Assembly (NCBI GenBank): GCA_030447385.1
Contig: JAUJOY010000002.1
Span: 237,833-301,832, forward strand
Reading direction: 5' to 3'
DNA: 64,000 nt
DNA from: Mycobacteriales bacterium
GTDB lineage: Bacteria; Actinomycetota; Actinomycetes; Mycobacteriales; SCTD01
Shown here: piece after piece, positions 42,511-51,962 of the stretch
How the letters are laid out: every line of letters starts with the position of its first letter
Position numbering within the stretch: the stretch's first letter is position 1
The notes under the pieces: generated by a model
The model's input: only the letters and a program-made list of their open reading frames with translations
Databases searched by the model: none
What the model was told of the DNA's origin: nothing
Position numbers and translations under genes: made by a program

Positions 42511-43790
42511 ACGACCGCGCCGTCGTCCGGGTCCGTCTCGTCCGGTGGGGGATCGCGCATCAGGTAGACCAGCGCCCCCGCCCCGGCCAGCGTGAGCAGG
42601 ACCCCGAAGATCGCGACCCCGACGGTCCGGGGCTGGAGCAGCAGTCCGGGCACGAACATCAGCAGGAAGCCGACCAGCAGAGTGAGCGCCGCCGCGACCT
42701 TCTTCGGGGCCAGGCGGGGGATGGGGGGCGGCGGCGGCGGTACGTAGTGGCCGTCGTCCTCGAGCGCCGCCGGCTCCACCCAGCCCGGCAGCGCGTCCTC
42801 GGCCTCCTCCCGCCGCTCCGGCGCGCTGTCCTTCGCCTCGGGTGGCGGCGGCTCGGCCGGCTCCGGCCGGCTGGGTCGCTGCGCCGACTCGGGCCGGACG
42901 TGGCGCTGGGGCCGATCGGGACGACGGGTGGGTGGGAGACGACGCGGCGGGTCGAGGTCCTCCGAGACCGGCCACGGCGGTACGGGGCCCTCGGCGCCCC
43001 GGCTGTAGCCGGCGACGATCTGGCGGAACATCTCGTCGTCGGCCGCCGAGGACCCCCGCCCCTCGTCGGGCCGTCCGGAGGGGGAGGGTCCGCCTGGTGC
43101 GCCGCCGGTGCCTGCCGGCGGACCGCCCTGCCCGGCACCGCTCTGCGCGGGGTCCCTCGGGGAGGCACCGCTCTGGCCGGGCGGGAGGTCGGCCGGTCCT
43201 GCGGGGCCGGCCTGCGCGGAGCCGGTCGCCGCGGCGCCCGGCGGGGTGGCGCCAGAGGAGTTGGCGCCCGGGGAGCCGGCACCCGGCGGGGAGGCGCCAG
43301 GGGCGGGGTCGGTGGCGGGCGCGCCCTGCGCCGGCGGCGGGTCGGCCGATCCGCCCGCTGCGGGGCGACCGGCGGTCGACCGGCGCGAGGGCGGGTCCGG
43401 GAGCGCGGGCGGCATCAGGACCCGGGCGGCCGCCGTGCGCGGGACCGCCTGCACGAAGCCGTGGGCGGTCGCTCCCGGGTCGTCCTCGGCCAGCAGCGTG
43501 GTCAGGTCGGCGACCTCCGCGGTGACCACCTGGCGGGCGGTGTCGGCGCGTACCGGGTCGACCCACAGCCGGTCCAGGGGTCGCAGCGGGTGCTGGGCGG
43601 CCCGGGAGAACACGTCCTCACCGGTGGCGGGCTCGACGTAGGCGGCCACCCCGGCCGAGCCCAGGCTGGACAGCAGCGCCTCGGACAGGCGCGGGTCGAG
43701 GTCGACCAGTGCCCCCCAGTCGGCGCACGGCAGCCCGTTGCTGCGCCGGCCGCGGCCGGACCCTGAGGCCGGCGAGGAGGTGTCGGTCAT
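42507..43790 (-). CDS. Conserved protein with Pro/Gly-rich linker and two membrane helices
   Basis: A 427-aa protein. The first 130 residues form a folded domain (DPRLSEALLSSLGSAGVAAYVEP) that recalls small DUF2007-type signalling domains. A long Pro/Gly/Ala/Ser-rich linker follows, then two C-terminal membrane helices (KKVAAALTLLVGFLLMFVPGLLL and VGVAIFGVLLTLAGAGALVYL). It is the first gene of a coupled run with the TIGR00300-type and mannosyltransferase genes. Function unknown. Confidence 0.7.
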   Translation of the reverse strand: MTDTSSPASGSGRGRRSNGLPCADWGALVDLDPRLSEALLSSLGSAGVAAYVEPATGEDVFSRAAQHPLRPLDRLWVDPVRADTARQVVTAEVADLTTLLAEDDPGATAHGFVQAVPRTAAARVLMPPALPDPPSRRSTAGRPAAGGSADPPPAQGAPATDPAPGASPPGAGSPGANSSGATPPGAAATGSAQAGPAGPADLPPGQSGASPRDPAQSGAGQGGPPAGTGGAPGGPSPSGRPDEGRGSSAADDEMFRQIVAGYSRGAEGPVPPWPVSEDLDPPRRLPPTRRPDRPQRHVRPESAQRPSRPEPAEPPPPEAKDSAPERREEAEDALPGWVEPAALEDDGHYVPPPPPPIPRLAPKKVAAALTLLVGFLLMFVPGLLLQPRTVGVAIFGVLLTLAGAGALVYLMRDPPPDETDPDDGAVV

Positions 43791-43817
43791 GTCGTGTCGC
43801 TCATGTCACGGGCCGGC

Positions 43818-44609
43818 TCAGCCCGCGGCGGCGGGCGCGTGCGCCCGGACGAAGTCGAGGCTGCCGGCGAAGATCTCCGGCGCGTCGTTGTCCTGCGTGG
43901 CGACGTGGTAGCTGTTCTCGAGGATCCGCTCCGTGACAGCAGCGGTGGGACGCGTGCGGTTGATGCCCTCGAGGAGCATCCGCCCGCTGATCGGCTCGAC
44001 GACGTGGTCGACCCGGCTGCGGTAGACCAGCACCGGGCAGGTGATGCGGTGCAGGTCGGCGCACACGACCGGCCAGGCCTTCTGCAGCGAGGCGAACGCC
44101 CGGTGCGGCGTGCGCTCGTAGGCCAGCTCCTTCTCGCCCTCCTTCTTGATGTCACTGCCGATGGCGGGGCTGGAGGGCACCAGCGTCAGCAGCCCCGGCA
44201 CCCGCGACAGCAGGGGGAGGAGCTGAGCCTGCTTGCGCTCGGTGGTCAGCGAGGTGTTGACGAGCACCAGGCCGGCGACCTCGTCGCGCAGCTCGGCCAG
44301 GCGAAGCGACAGGGTGCCGCCCATCGACAGGCCCATCACGAACACCGTCTCGCAGCGGGCCAGCAGGTCGTCGAAGGAGCGCTCGAGCTCGCCGTACCAG
44401 TCGGAGAACTGCGTGGTGTTCAGCTCCTGCCAGCGGGTCCCGTGGCCGGGCAGGCGCGGCGCCCGCACGGTCAGCCCGGCGGCGGCCAGGTGCTCGGCCC
44501 ACGGACGCATGCTCGCGGTCGTCCCCGTGAAGCCGTGGCACAGGAGCGCCCCGACCGGGCCGCCGGCCAGGTCGATCGGCTCTGCGCCGGCAAGGACGGG
44601 GATGGCCAC
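43818..44609 (-). CDS. Alpha/beta hydrolase (carboxylesterase/monoacylglycerol lipase type)
   Basis: A 263-aa serine hydrolase with the oxyanion CHGFTGT, the nucleophile elbow GLSMGG (Ser about 95), the acid in RSRVDHVV and the His in NSYHVATQD. Order and length match the Est30-like carboxylesterases. It is divergent from plsC across about 207 bases, which fits a lipid-related role. The substrate is not known. Confidence 0.9.
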   Translation of the reverse strand: MAIPVLAGAEPIDLAGGPVGALLCHGFTGTTASMRPWAEHLAAAGLTVRAPRLPGHGTRWQELNTTQFSDWYGELERSFDDLLARCETVFVMGLSMGGTLSLRLAELRDEVAGLVLVNTSLTTERKQAQLLPLLSRVPGLLTLVPSSPAIGSDIKKEGEKELAYERTPHRAFASLQKAWPVVCADLHRITCPVLVYRSRVDHVVEPISGRMLLEGINRTRPTAAVTERILENSYHVATQDNDAPEIFAGSLDFVRAHAPAAAG

Positions 44610-44816
44610 GACGAACTCCCTGACGGGTCGTAGAGGGCGGGCGCGACGGGAACCGCCGCTTGCATCGTCGCATGCATGCCGCCCGCGGGGCAGGGCCCCT
44701 CCGGCTGCTGCTCCGCGGCGGCGATCGGCTCGTGCGCGGGGCTCCGCGGGAGCCCGGCTGCTCTCAGCACGCGGCCTCTAGTGTGACAGCCTCGGCGATC
44801 AGCGGAAGGAGGGACG

Positions 44817-45554
44817 ATGGGTTACTGGCTGGTCAAGGCGGTGCTCAGCCCGATCCTCCGGCTGCTGTTCCGCCCCCGCGTGACCGGCCTGGAGAACCTG
44901 CCCGCCGAGGGCGCCGCGATCCTGTCGGGCAACCACACCACCTTCCTCGACAACCTCATGATCCCGCTGGTCGTGCCGCGGCGGGTCACCTTCCTCGCCA
45001 AGAGCGACTACTTCACCGGCCGCGGCCTGAAGGGCCGGCTGCAGAAGCGCTTCTTTCGCGGAGTCGGGATGATCCCGCTGGACCGCTCCGGCGGCAAGGC
45101 GAGCGAGGCGGCGCTGCGCACCGGGCTGAAGGTGCTCCAGGACGGCGAGCTGCTCGGGCTCTACCCCGAGGGCACCCGCTCGCCCGACGGGCGGCTCTAC
45201 CGCGGCAAGACCGGCGTGGCCCGCATGGCCCTCGAGGCCGATGTCCCGGTCATCCCCGTCGGGCTCGTGGGCATGTTCGAGATCCAGCCCGCCGGGCGCC
45301 TCATCCCCAAGATCGCCAAGGTGGAGATCCGCATCGGCAGGCCGCTGGACTTTCGCCGCTACGCCGGCATGGAGGCAGACCGCTTCGTCCTGCGCTCGGT
45401 CACCGACGAGATCATGTACGAGCTGATGGTCCTGTCCGGCCAGGAGTACGTCGACCAGTACGCCACGCAGGCCAAGGCCGAGCTCGAGAACGCGCGCAAG
45501 GCGCGGGCGCTGCCTGCGGGCGACGTCCCGGAGCCGGTCCGCCGCGCCGGCTAG
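44817..45554 (+). CDS. plsC: 1-acyl-sn-glycerol-3-phosphate acyltransferase
   Basis: A 245-aa membrane-associated acyltransferase that makes phosphatidic acid from lysophosphatidic acid. Motif I is NHTTFLD (H-x4-D), motif III is YPEGTRSPDG, and VIPVGLVG follows. GGAAGGAGGG lies just before ATG. It corresponds to Rv2182c by position. Eight bases separate it from the kinase gene, so the three may be co-transcribed. Confidence 0.93.
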   Translation: MGYWLVKAVLSPILRLLFRPRVTGLENLPAEGAAILSGNHTTFLDNLMIPLVVPRRVTFLAKSDYFTGRGLKGRLQKRFFRGVGMIPLDRSGGKASEAALRTGLKVLQDGELLGLYPEGTRSPDGRLYRGKTGVARMALEADVPVIPVGLVGMFEIQPAGRLIPKIAKVEIRIGRPLDFRRYAGMEADRFVLRSVTDEIMYELMVLSGQEYVDQYATQAKAELENARKARALPAGDVPEPVRRAG

Positions 45555-45561
45555 CCCTCCC

Positions 45562-46641
45562 GTGCGGCTCGACACCGCCCTGTGGCGGGCGATCGCCATC
45601 TACCGGCTGGCCGCGCTGGTCTACGCCGGTGCCTCGATGGTCGCCTACTCGGACACCTACGCCCGGCCGAGGCTCGGGTGGGTCGTGCTCGGTGCGATGG
45701 CGGTGTGGACCGCGGCCGCGTCCTACCTCTACGCCGACCGGCGCCGGCGTCGCTGGCCGCTGCTGGTGCTCGACCTGGTCGTGACGCTGGCGGCGCTGCT
45801 GAGCTCGGTGGCCGTGCTCGAGCCCGAGCTCATCCGGGCGGGGGACCCCACGCTGACGGTGAGCTGGGCCGCGACGCCGGTGATGGCCTGGGCGGTCTGG
45901 GCCGGCTGGGTGGGGGGCGCGGTCGCCGCGGTGGCCGTCGGGGCGGGAGCGGTTCTCGAGCGCGGCGGGATCTCCCAGCCGACGGTCAACAGCCTGGTTC
46001 TGCTGCTGCTGGTGGGGACGGTGGTCGGCTACGTCGTTCAGCTGGCCCGGCGGGCGGAGACGGCCTACGCCTCCGCGGTGGCCCTGCAGGCGGCCAACGC
46101 CGAGCGCGAACGCCTCAGCCGCTCGGTGCACGACGGCGTCCTGCAGGCGCTGGCTCTGGTGTCGCGGCGCGGTGATCCGGAGCTGGCGGCGCTGGCCGCC
46201 GAGCAGGAGGCGGCACTGCGCCGGCTGGTCAGCGCCCGCGTGGAGACGCTGCCGGAGGGCGAGGCGGACCTGGTCGCGCTGCTGCCGGGCGGGGGTGACG
46301 TACGGCTGGCGGCGCCCGCCACGCAGGTGCTGCTCCCGGCGGGCGTGGCCCGGGAGCTGGCGGCCGCGGTGGGCGCGGCCGTCGACAACGCGCGGCGGCA
46401 CGGCGGCGGCTCGTCGTGGCTGCTCGTCGAGGACGACGACGAGGCGGTCACGGTGACGGTCCGCGACGACGGCCCGGGCATCCCGGAGGGGCGCCTCGCG
46501 CAGGCCGAGCGGGACGGGCGGCTCGGCGTGGCGCAGTCCATCCGCGGGCGCGTGCGCGACCTGGGTGGCACCGTCTGCGTCGAGAGCACGCCCGGACAGG
46601 GGACGGAGGTGGAGCTGCGTGTCCCACGACGACGAGGCTGA
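45562..46641 (+). CDS. MacS-type sensor histidine kinase
   Basis: A 359-aa kinase with five to six N-terminal membrane helices and a short cytosolic part. LSRSVHDGVLQALALVSRR carries the phospho-accepting His. The HATPase domain has AVGAAVDNARRHGGG (N box), VRDDGPGIPEGR (G1) and GRLGVAQSIRGRV (G2). It fits the MacS family of actinobacteria, which lies at the same place next to plsC and glycolytic genes in Streptomyces. It overlaps its regulator by 23 bases. Confidence 0.87.
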   Translation: MRLDTALWRAIAIYRLAALVYAGASMVAYSDTYARPRLGWVVLGAMAVWTAAASYLYADRRRRRWPLLVLDLVVTLAALLSSVAVLEPELIRAGDPTLTVSWAATPVMAWAVWAGWVGGAVAAVAVGAGAVLERGGISQPTVNSLVLLLLVGTVVGYVVQLARRAETAYASAVALQAANAERERLSRSVHDGVLQALALVSRRGDPELAALAAEQEAALRRLVSARVETLPEGEADLVALLPGGGDVRLAAPATQVLLPAGVARELAAAVGAAVDNARRHGGGSSWLLVEDDDEAVTVTVRDDGPGIPEGRLAQAERDGRLGVAQSIRGRVRDLGGTVCVESTPGQGTEVELRVPRRRG

Positions 46642-47275
46642 GCCCGAGGGTGGCCCGCTGCGGGTCGTGCTCGCCGACGACCACCCGATCTGGCGGGAGG
46701 CGGTCGAGCGCGACCTGGTCGCCGCCGGGTTCCTGGTGGTCGGCGCCGCGGGAGACGGCGACAAGGCGGTGCGGGTCGTCACCGCGACGAGGCCGGACGT
46801 GCTGGTCTGCGACCTGCAGATGCCGGGGAGGTCCGGGGTGGAGGTCACCCTGGCGGTGGCGGGGCTCACCCGCGTCCTCGTGCTGTCGGCGTCCGGGGAG
46901 CAGGCGGACGTGCTCGAGGCCGTCAAGGCGGGCGCGTCGGGCTACCTGCTGAAGTCGGCGAGCGCGGACGAGCTCGTGGAGGCGGTGCGGCGTACCGCTG
47001 CGGGCGACGCCGTCTTCACGCCGGGGCTGGCCGGGCTGGTGCTGGGGGAGTACCGGCGCACCGCCGCCGAGGACGACGCTCCGCGGCTGACCGCCCGGGA
47101 GACGGAGGTGCTGCGGCTGGTGGCCAAGGGCCTGACCGCCCGGCAGGTCGCCGAGCGGCTGACCCTGTCGCACCGCACCGTCGAGAACCACGTGCAGAAC
47201 ACCCTGTCCAAGCTGCAGCTGCACAACCGGGCCCAGCTGGTGCGCTACGCGGTCCAGAAGGGCCTGGCGGACTGA
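46619..47275 (+). CDS. MacR-type LuxR-family response regulator
   Basis: A 218-aa regulator: ADDHPIW acidic pair, VCDLQMPGRSG with the phospho-acceptor Asp, and LLKSASADE. The LuxR-type DNA-binding domain is LTARETEVLRLVAKGLTARQV...SHRTVENHVQNTLSKLQ. GTG 46619 lies inside the kinase gene with GGAGGTGGAG upstream. Target genes are not visible here; MacR of Streptomyces controls cell-envelope lipoproteins. Confidence 0.9.
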   Translation: MSHDDEAEPEGGPLRVVLADDHPIWREAVERDLVAAGFLVVGAAGDGDKAVRVVTATRPDVLVCDLQMPGRSGVEVTLAVAGLTRVLVLSASGEQADVLEAVKAGASGYLLKSASADELVEAVRRTAAGDAVFTPGLAGLVLGEYRRTAAEDDAPRLTARETEVLRLVAKGLTARQVAERLTLSHRTVENHVQNTLSKLQLHNRAQLVRYAVQKGLAD

Positions 47276-47443
47276 CGGCGGCACGAGGGCCGCCTGCGCC
47301 CCCCGAGCCGCCTTTCCGGTCGGCCCGCCGCGGCGGGAGCGGACACGTCTGCACACATCGTGATCGTTTGCGCCCGGGGCCCCGAGCGTGCGGCGCCGCC
47401 GGAGCGGCCAGTTGTGGATTCCGATGTGTGCAGCGCTGTCCGC

Positions 47444-48922
47444 TCAGTCGCTCGCCCAGCCCTTGGCGCGCTGCACGGCCTCGGTCCAGCGCGCGTGGCC
47501 GCCGTCGCCGCGCGCACCGGAGGCCGGCTCGAAGCGGCGGTCGAGCTGCCAGGTGTCGACCAGCTCGTCGGTCGAGGACCACACGCCCGTGCCGAGCCCG
47601 GCCAGGAACGCCGCCCCGAGGGCGGTCGTCTCGAGCAGCCGCGGCCGCTGCACGGGCACCCCCAGCTGGTCGGCCTGCAGCTGGCAGAGCAGGTCGTTGG
47701 CGCTGGCCCCGCCGTCGACCTGCAGGCTGGGCACCGACAGCCCCGCCTCGTCGGTCATGGCGTCGACGACGTCGCGCACCTCGTAGGCGATCGCCTCGAG
47801 GGTCGCCCTCGCGAGGTGGGCGCGGGTCGTGCCCCTGGTGATGCCGAGGATCGTGCCGCGCGCATCGGGGTCCCAGTGCGGCGCCCCGAGACCGGTGAGC
47901 GCGGGCACGAACACCACGCCGCCGCTGTCCGGGACGGTACGCGCCAGCGCCTCCACCTCACCGGCGCTCCCGATCAGCTGGAGCCCGTCGCGCAGCCACT
48001 GGACCGCCGCCCCGGTGACGAAGACGGGACCCTCGAGCGCGTAGACCAGCGATCGGTCCGGCTCCATCCACGCCACCGTCGTCAGCAGCCGGTCGGACGG
48101 TGTGGGCGTGGCCCCGGTGTTCACCAGCACGAAGGAGCCTGTCCCGTAGGTGCACTTGCTGCGCCCGGGCTCGTAGCACCCCTGCCCGAACAGCGCCGCC
48201 TGCTGGTCGCCGGCGATGCCCGCGACGGGCAGGTCGAGCCCGAGGAACGCCGCGGGGTCCGTGCGGCCGACCTCGCCGTAGGAGGGCACGACCTCCGGCA
48301 GCGCCGCCAGGGGCACCCCGAACAGCGCGCACAGCTCCTCGCTCCAGGCGCCGGTACGCAGGTCGAGCAGCAGGGTGCGGCTCGCGTTGGACGCGTCGGT
48401 GACGGTGCGCCGGCCGCCCGTCAGACGCGCCACGACGTAGGCGTCGACGGTCCCGAGCGCGGTGCGTCCCGCCGTCACGCCCTCCCACGCCCGCGGGTCG
48501 TGCTCGGCGAGCCAGGTGAGCTTGGTTGCTGTGAAGTAGGGGTCGAGCCGCAGGCCGGTCAGCTCGGCGACCCGCGGCTCGTGCCCCTGGTCGCGGAGCC
48601 GGTCGCAGATGGCGGTCGTGCGCCGGTCCTGCCACACGATCGCCCGCCGGGGCGCCGCCAGCGTCGCGCGGTCCCACAGCACCGCCGTCTCGCGCTGCAC
48701 GGTGACCCCGAGGCACGTCACCTTCTCGGCGAGCCCGTCCAGCGCCGTGCGCGCCGACGCGAGCACCGCCTGCCAGATCTCCTCCGGCTCGTGCTCCACC
48801 CAGCCGGGGCGTGGGAAGTGCTGCGGGAACTCCTGGTAGCCGCGGGACAGCACCGCGCCCGCCTCGGAGAGGACGAGCGCCGTCACCCCGGTCGTGCCGA
48901 CGTCGAGGGCGAGGACCGACAT
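47444..48922 (-). CDS. glpK: Glycerol kinase
   Basis: A 492-aa FGGY kinase that forms glycerol-3-phosphate. ALDVGTTGVTALV binds phosphate, VTVQRETAVLWD and NASRTLLLDLR match the glycerol-kinase pattern, and GSFVLVNTG and LQVDGGASANDLLCQLQAD are C-terminal signatures. It is convergent with the macR-like gene. No glpF or glpD is adjacent. A related FGGY sugar kinase cannot be fully excluded, but the QRET motif favours glycerol. Confidence 0.88.
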   Translation of the reverse strand: MSVLALDVGTTGVTALVLSEAGAVLSRGYQEFPQHFPRPGWVEHEPEEIWQAVLASARTALDGLAEKVTCLGVTVQRETAVLWDRATLAAPRRAIVWQDRRTTAICDRLRDQGHEPRVAELTGLRLDPYFTATKLTWLAEHDPRAWEGVTAGRTALGTVDAYVVARLTGGRRTVTDASNASRTLLLDLRTGAWSEELCALFGVPLAALPEVVPSYGEVGRTDPAAFLGLDLPVAGIAGDQQAALFGQGCYEPGRSKCTYGTGSFVLVNTGATPTPSDRLLTTVAWMEPDRSLVYALEGPVFVTGAAVQWLRDGLQLIGSAGEVEALARTVPDSGGVVFVPALTGLGAPHWDPDARGTILGITRGTTRAHLARATLEAIAYEVRDVVDAMTDEAGLSVPSLQVDGGASANDLLCQLQADQLGVPVQRPRLLETTALGAAFLAGLGTGVWSSTDELVDTWQLDRRFEPASGARGDGGHARWTEAVQRAKGWASD

Positions 48923-49066
48923 GGGGGCGACGCTATCCGGCAGCCGCGCAGGGCCCTCCGCGGCATCGCCCGCTTCCCGCGGCGGATCCAGCTCCTGCGT
49001 CGGCGCTCCTGCGGTGGATCAACGCGCGCGGCGCGGGCTGGGGCGCAGGCACAGCAGGATGGGGCG

Positions 49067-49558
49067 ATGCGGATCTGGTACGACGGCGAGTTCTCCACCA
49101 CCGCGCCCGAGATCGGCCTCATCTCGCTGGGGGCGGTCGCCGAGGACGGTCGCGAGTTCTACGGCGTCTCCAGCGAGTTCGACCCCGAGACCGCGCACCC
49201 GTGGGTGAAGCGCAACGTGCTGCCGCAGCTCCCGCCGCCGGGCGACCCCGCGTGGCGGACCCGTGAGCAGCTGCGGACCGAGCTGCTGGCGTTCCTCGGG
49301 GACAGCCCCGTGCTGTGGGCGTGGTACGGCGCGTACGACCACGTGGCCCTGTGCCAGCTGTGGGGCGCGATGCCCGAGCTGCCGCGGGCCATCCCGCGCT
49401 TCACCCTCGACGTCCGCCAGCTGTGGGAGCACCTCGGGCGTCCGCCGCTGCCCGAGCAGCCCGAGGGGCTGCACCACGCGCTCGCGGACGCGCGCCACGT
49501 ACGGGTGCGGTGGCAGGCGCTCGCCGAGAGGGCCTACCGGCTCGGGCTCGAGGTCTGA
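49067..49558 (+). CDS. DEDDh 3'-5' exoribonuclease (Rv2179c-like)
   Basis: A 163-aa RNase-H-fold exonuclease. The N terminus IWYDGEF supplies the first Asp/Glu; LWAWYGAYDHVALCQLWG the second Asp; HHALADARHVRVRW the third Asp and His. Close over its length to the M. tuberculosis enzyme Rv2179c, which also neighbours aroG. The family motif is usually YDTEF, here YDGEF. The 3' end overlaps the decayed DPBB gene on the other strand. Confidence 0.88.
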   Translation: MRIWYDGEFSTTAPEIGLISLGAVAEDGREFYGVSSEFDPETAHPWVKRNVLPQLPPPGDPAWRTREQLRTELLAFLGDSPVLWAWYGAYDHVALCQLWGAMPELPRAIPRFTLDVRQLWEHLGRPPLPEQPEGLHHALADARHVRVRWQALAERAYRLGLEV

Positions 49559-49760
49559 GCGCGCTGCTGGAGCGCGAGGACCTCCACCACCACCTGCTGC
49601 ACCCCGTCGAAGCCGACTGCGCGCGATCCGGCCCGCGACAGGTCGAGGATGCGCGGCCGGGCGTAGGGCCCGCGGTCGTTGACCAGGCAGCTCACGGCCC
49701 CGCCCGTGCGACCGACACGCGGACGACGGCACCTCCCTCCCGCGGTGATCTTCGTCTTGT
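49534..49760 (-). pseudogene. RlpA-like double-psi beta-barrel remnant
   Basis: The minus strand reads GGAVSCLVNDRGPYARPRILDLSRAG...VVVEVL, which matches the end of the RlpA/DPBB domain (NDRGP then IDLSRA). The stop TAG is at 49534-49536 inside the convergent exoribonuclease gene. Upstream, family-like residues (GGAVVRVS) continue in another frame, so at least one base was lost near 49710. No start codon or signal peptide exists. This is a decayed fragment, absent from the ORF track. Confidence 0.5.
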
Positions 49761-49786
49761 CGGGCGCCGCTGCGCTGGGGGAGGCC

Positions 49787-49900
49787 CTACAGGAGGTAGA
49801 TCATCGCGAGCGCGGACCCGAGTGCGGCGGCCAGCCACCAGCACGGCGACGGCCTGCGCCGAGGCGGCCCGCCAGCGCGGCCCCGGCCGAAGGGAGGCAC
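49787..49900 (-). CDS. Possible 37-aa membrane peptide
   Basis: A short frame ending CWWLAAALGSALAMIYLL, a single membrane helix with a basic Pro-rich N terminus (GGPPRRRPSP). GC-rich third positions favour coding, but the only start is GTG 49900 without a clear ribosome site, and the open frame continues upstream without a start. It lies between the PBP gene and the DPBB remnant. Confidence 0.3.
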   Translation of the reverse strand: MPPFGRGRAGGPPRRRPSPCWWLAAALGSALAMIYLL

Positions 49901-49946
49901 CTGGTCAAAGCGGCTGTGCAGGTCCCCCGGTGAGACGGCTGAGGCC

Positions 49947-51872
49947 TCAGGGACCCGCAGTCACGGCCCGCAGGAACGCCTCCGCGACCGGGACGGCGAC
50001 CGACCCGCCGCTCCTGCCCTCCTCGACGAGCACCGCGAAGGCGATCTCGCCCTGGAAGCCCAGCGTCCAGGCGTGGGTGCGCGGCGGCGACTGCGTGCCG
50101 AACTCGGCCGTCCCGGTCTTCGCGTGCACCGGCGCCCCCGGCACGTCCGCCAGCGCGCTTGCCGTGCCGGCCAGGACCACCTGGCGCATCAGGTCGCGCA
50201 GGGCCGCGAGCTGTGTGGGGTCCGCCTGCGGCGGTGCTGCGGGCGCAGGTGCGGGAGCCGGGTCCAGCACGAGGTGCGGCGCTGCGTAGGCGCCTCTGGC
50301 AATCGTGGCGGCCACCTGCGCGAGAGCCGCCGGGCTGACGAGGACCTTGCCCTGGCCGATGGCCGTCGCCGCCTTCTCCACCTCGCTGGTCGGGACCGGC
50401 ACGTCCCCCGCGAACACGTCGACCCCCACCTGCCAGGGCACGCCGAGCCCGAGTCGGGTGGCGGCGGCGGGGAAGGCAGGCGGGTCGAGCCGCTCCGACA
50501 GGCCCACGAAGGCGGTGTTGCACGACTGCGCGAACGCCGTCCGGAACGGCACCGCCCCGAGGGAGCCGCCCTCGAAGTTGCGGAAGGACCGCCCGTTGAC
50601 GGTCAGCGTGGGCGGGCAGCTCGCGGCGTCGTCGGGCCCCAGTCCCGTGCCGAGCAGGCCCAGCGTCGTCGCCGTCTTGAAGGTGGAGCCAGGCGGGTAG
50701 CGGCCGGTCATGGCGCGGTCGGTGCCGTTGATCGGGGTGTTGGCGACGGCCAGCACGTTGCCGGTCGGCACGTCCATCACGACCAGCGCACCGTTGCCGT
50801 TGCCCCCGGCCGCGCCGGCCAGGGCCTGGTCCGCGGCCTGCTGCACCTTCGCGTCGAGGGTGAGGCGGACCGGGCTTCCGGGCGCTGCGGGAACGGCGAA
50901 CAGCTCGATGCGCTCCTTGCTGCCGCGGACCTGCTCCACGCGTACGGCCGGCGTGCCGGCCAGCCTCGCGTCGTAGGTCCGCTGCAGGCCCGACAGCCCG
51001 GTCACGTCACCGGCGACGAGGCGGCCGGAGGACTTCTCGATCAGCTCGGCGGTTGCCGGTCCGGCGGTGCCGATCAGGGCCCGGGCGAAGGCCCGGCTGG
51101 GGGCCAACGGCGTCATCGACTCGCGGAACACCGTGCCGGGCAGCGGCTGCAGGCGGGCCTTCAGCGGCTCGTAGTCGGCGCGCCGCAGCGTGATCACGGG
51201 CACGAAAGCGTCGGGCGCCGCCGCGCGCAGCCGCTGCAGGAGCGGTGGCTGCTCGATGTCGAGCAGGTCGGCGAGGGCGCGGGTCAGCCCCTCCGGGTCC
51301 TTCGTGCGGGACGGCTGGATCCCCACGTCGACCACGCTCGTGTTGGCGACCAGCGCAGCGCCGTCCCCGCCGAGCAGCTCCCCCCGCGGCGCAGGGGTGC
51401 GGGTGGCGGTGAGCACGTCGCCGAACGCGAGCGCCGGGTGGACGACCGGAGCCGCCCACCGGACCACCCACGACTGCTTGTCCGTCCCCTGCGCGAGCGG
51501 AGCCGAGCTGACGTAGGTCCAGCCGTTCGGCCCGAACGGCCACGTCCAGCGCAGGTCCGCGGTCCCGGTGCGGCCGGTGCGCCGCACGGCCGTGACCTCC
51601 ACCGCCGGCACGGCCGAGCGCATGCCCTTGACCAGCGCGGCGTACTGCTCCTGCGCTGCGGCCGGGGCGGCGTCGGCCACGGGAGCGGCGGTCAGGTCGC
51701 CCTTCTGGGCGGCCGCGGCGAACGCGCGGGCGGCGGCCTCGGCAGCCGCGTCCAGCCGGTTGTCCTGCACCCTGCGGTACTGCAGGAAGCCCAGCCCCGC
51801 AAGGAGCGCCACGACCAGCACGGCCACGAGGGCGAGCACGCGTCCCCGACGCGGCTTTCCGGAGGAAGACAT
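49947..51872 (-). CDS. Class B penicillin-binding protein (transpeptidase)
   Basis: A 641-aa cell-wall transpeptidase. One N-terminal helix (ALVAVLVVALLAGLGFL) anchors it; residues about 40-150 form an NTF2-like MecA_N domain, then a PBP dimerisation domain. The transpeptidase domain has PGSTFK (catalytic Ser), SCN and KTGTAEF in order. I start at ATG 51872 (MSSSGKP). The MecA_N domain is shared with PBPs involved in low-affinity beta-lactam responses, but it is common in actinobacteria without resistance. It is divergent from the pfk gene. Confidence 0.92.
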   Translation of the reverse strand: MSSSGKPRRGRVLALVAVLVVALLAGLGFLQYRRVQDNRLDAAAEAAARAFAAAAQKGDLTAAPVADAAPAAAQEQYAALVKGMRSAVPAVEVTAVRRTGRTGTADLRWTWPFGPNGWTYVSSAPLAQGTDKQSWVVRWAAPVVHPALAFGDVLTATRTPAPRGELLGGDGAALVANTSVVDVGIQPSRTKDPEGLTRALADLLDIEQPPLLQRLRAAAPDAFVPVITLRRADYEPLKARLQPLPGTVFRESMTPLAPSRAFARALIGTAGPATAELIEKSSGRLVAGDVTGLSGLQRTYDARLAGTPAVRVEQVRGSKERIELFAVPAAPGSPVRLTLDAKVQQAADQALAGAAGGNGNGALVVMDVPTGNVLAVANTPINGTDRAMTGRYPPGSTFKTATTLGLLGTGLGPDDAASCPPTLTVNGRSFRNFEGGSLGAVPFRTAFAQSCNTAFVGLSERLDPPAFPAAATRLGLGVPWQVGVDVFAGDVPVPTSEVEKAATAIGQGKVLVSPAALAQVAATIARGAYAAPHLVLDPAPAPAPAAPPQADPTQLAALRDLMRQVVLAGTASALADVPGAPVHAKTGTAEFGTQSPPRTHAWTLGFQGEIAFAVLVEEGRSGGSVAVPVAEAFLRAVTAGP

Positions 51873-51962
51873 CGCCGCCACCCTAGCGACAGCCCGTGCC
51901 GCTGCGCCGCGCGTTCCGGCCGACAACTAGGGTCCGGCTACCAGCAAGCCTGTGGAGGCAGT

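Noticed and set aside
47360-49558. 732-aa plus-strand ORF
   Set aside because: Most of it is the antisense of glpK; only the last 163 codons (49067-49558) are the real exoribonuclease gene.
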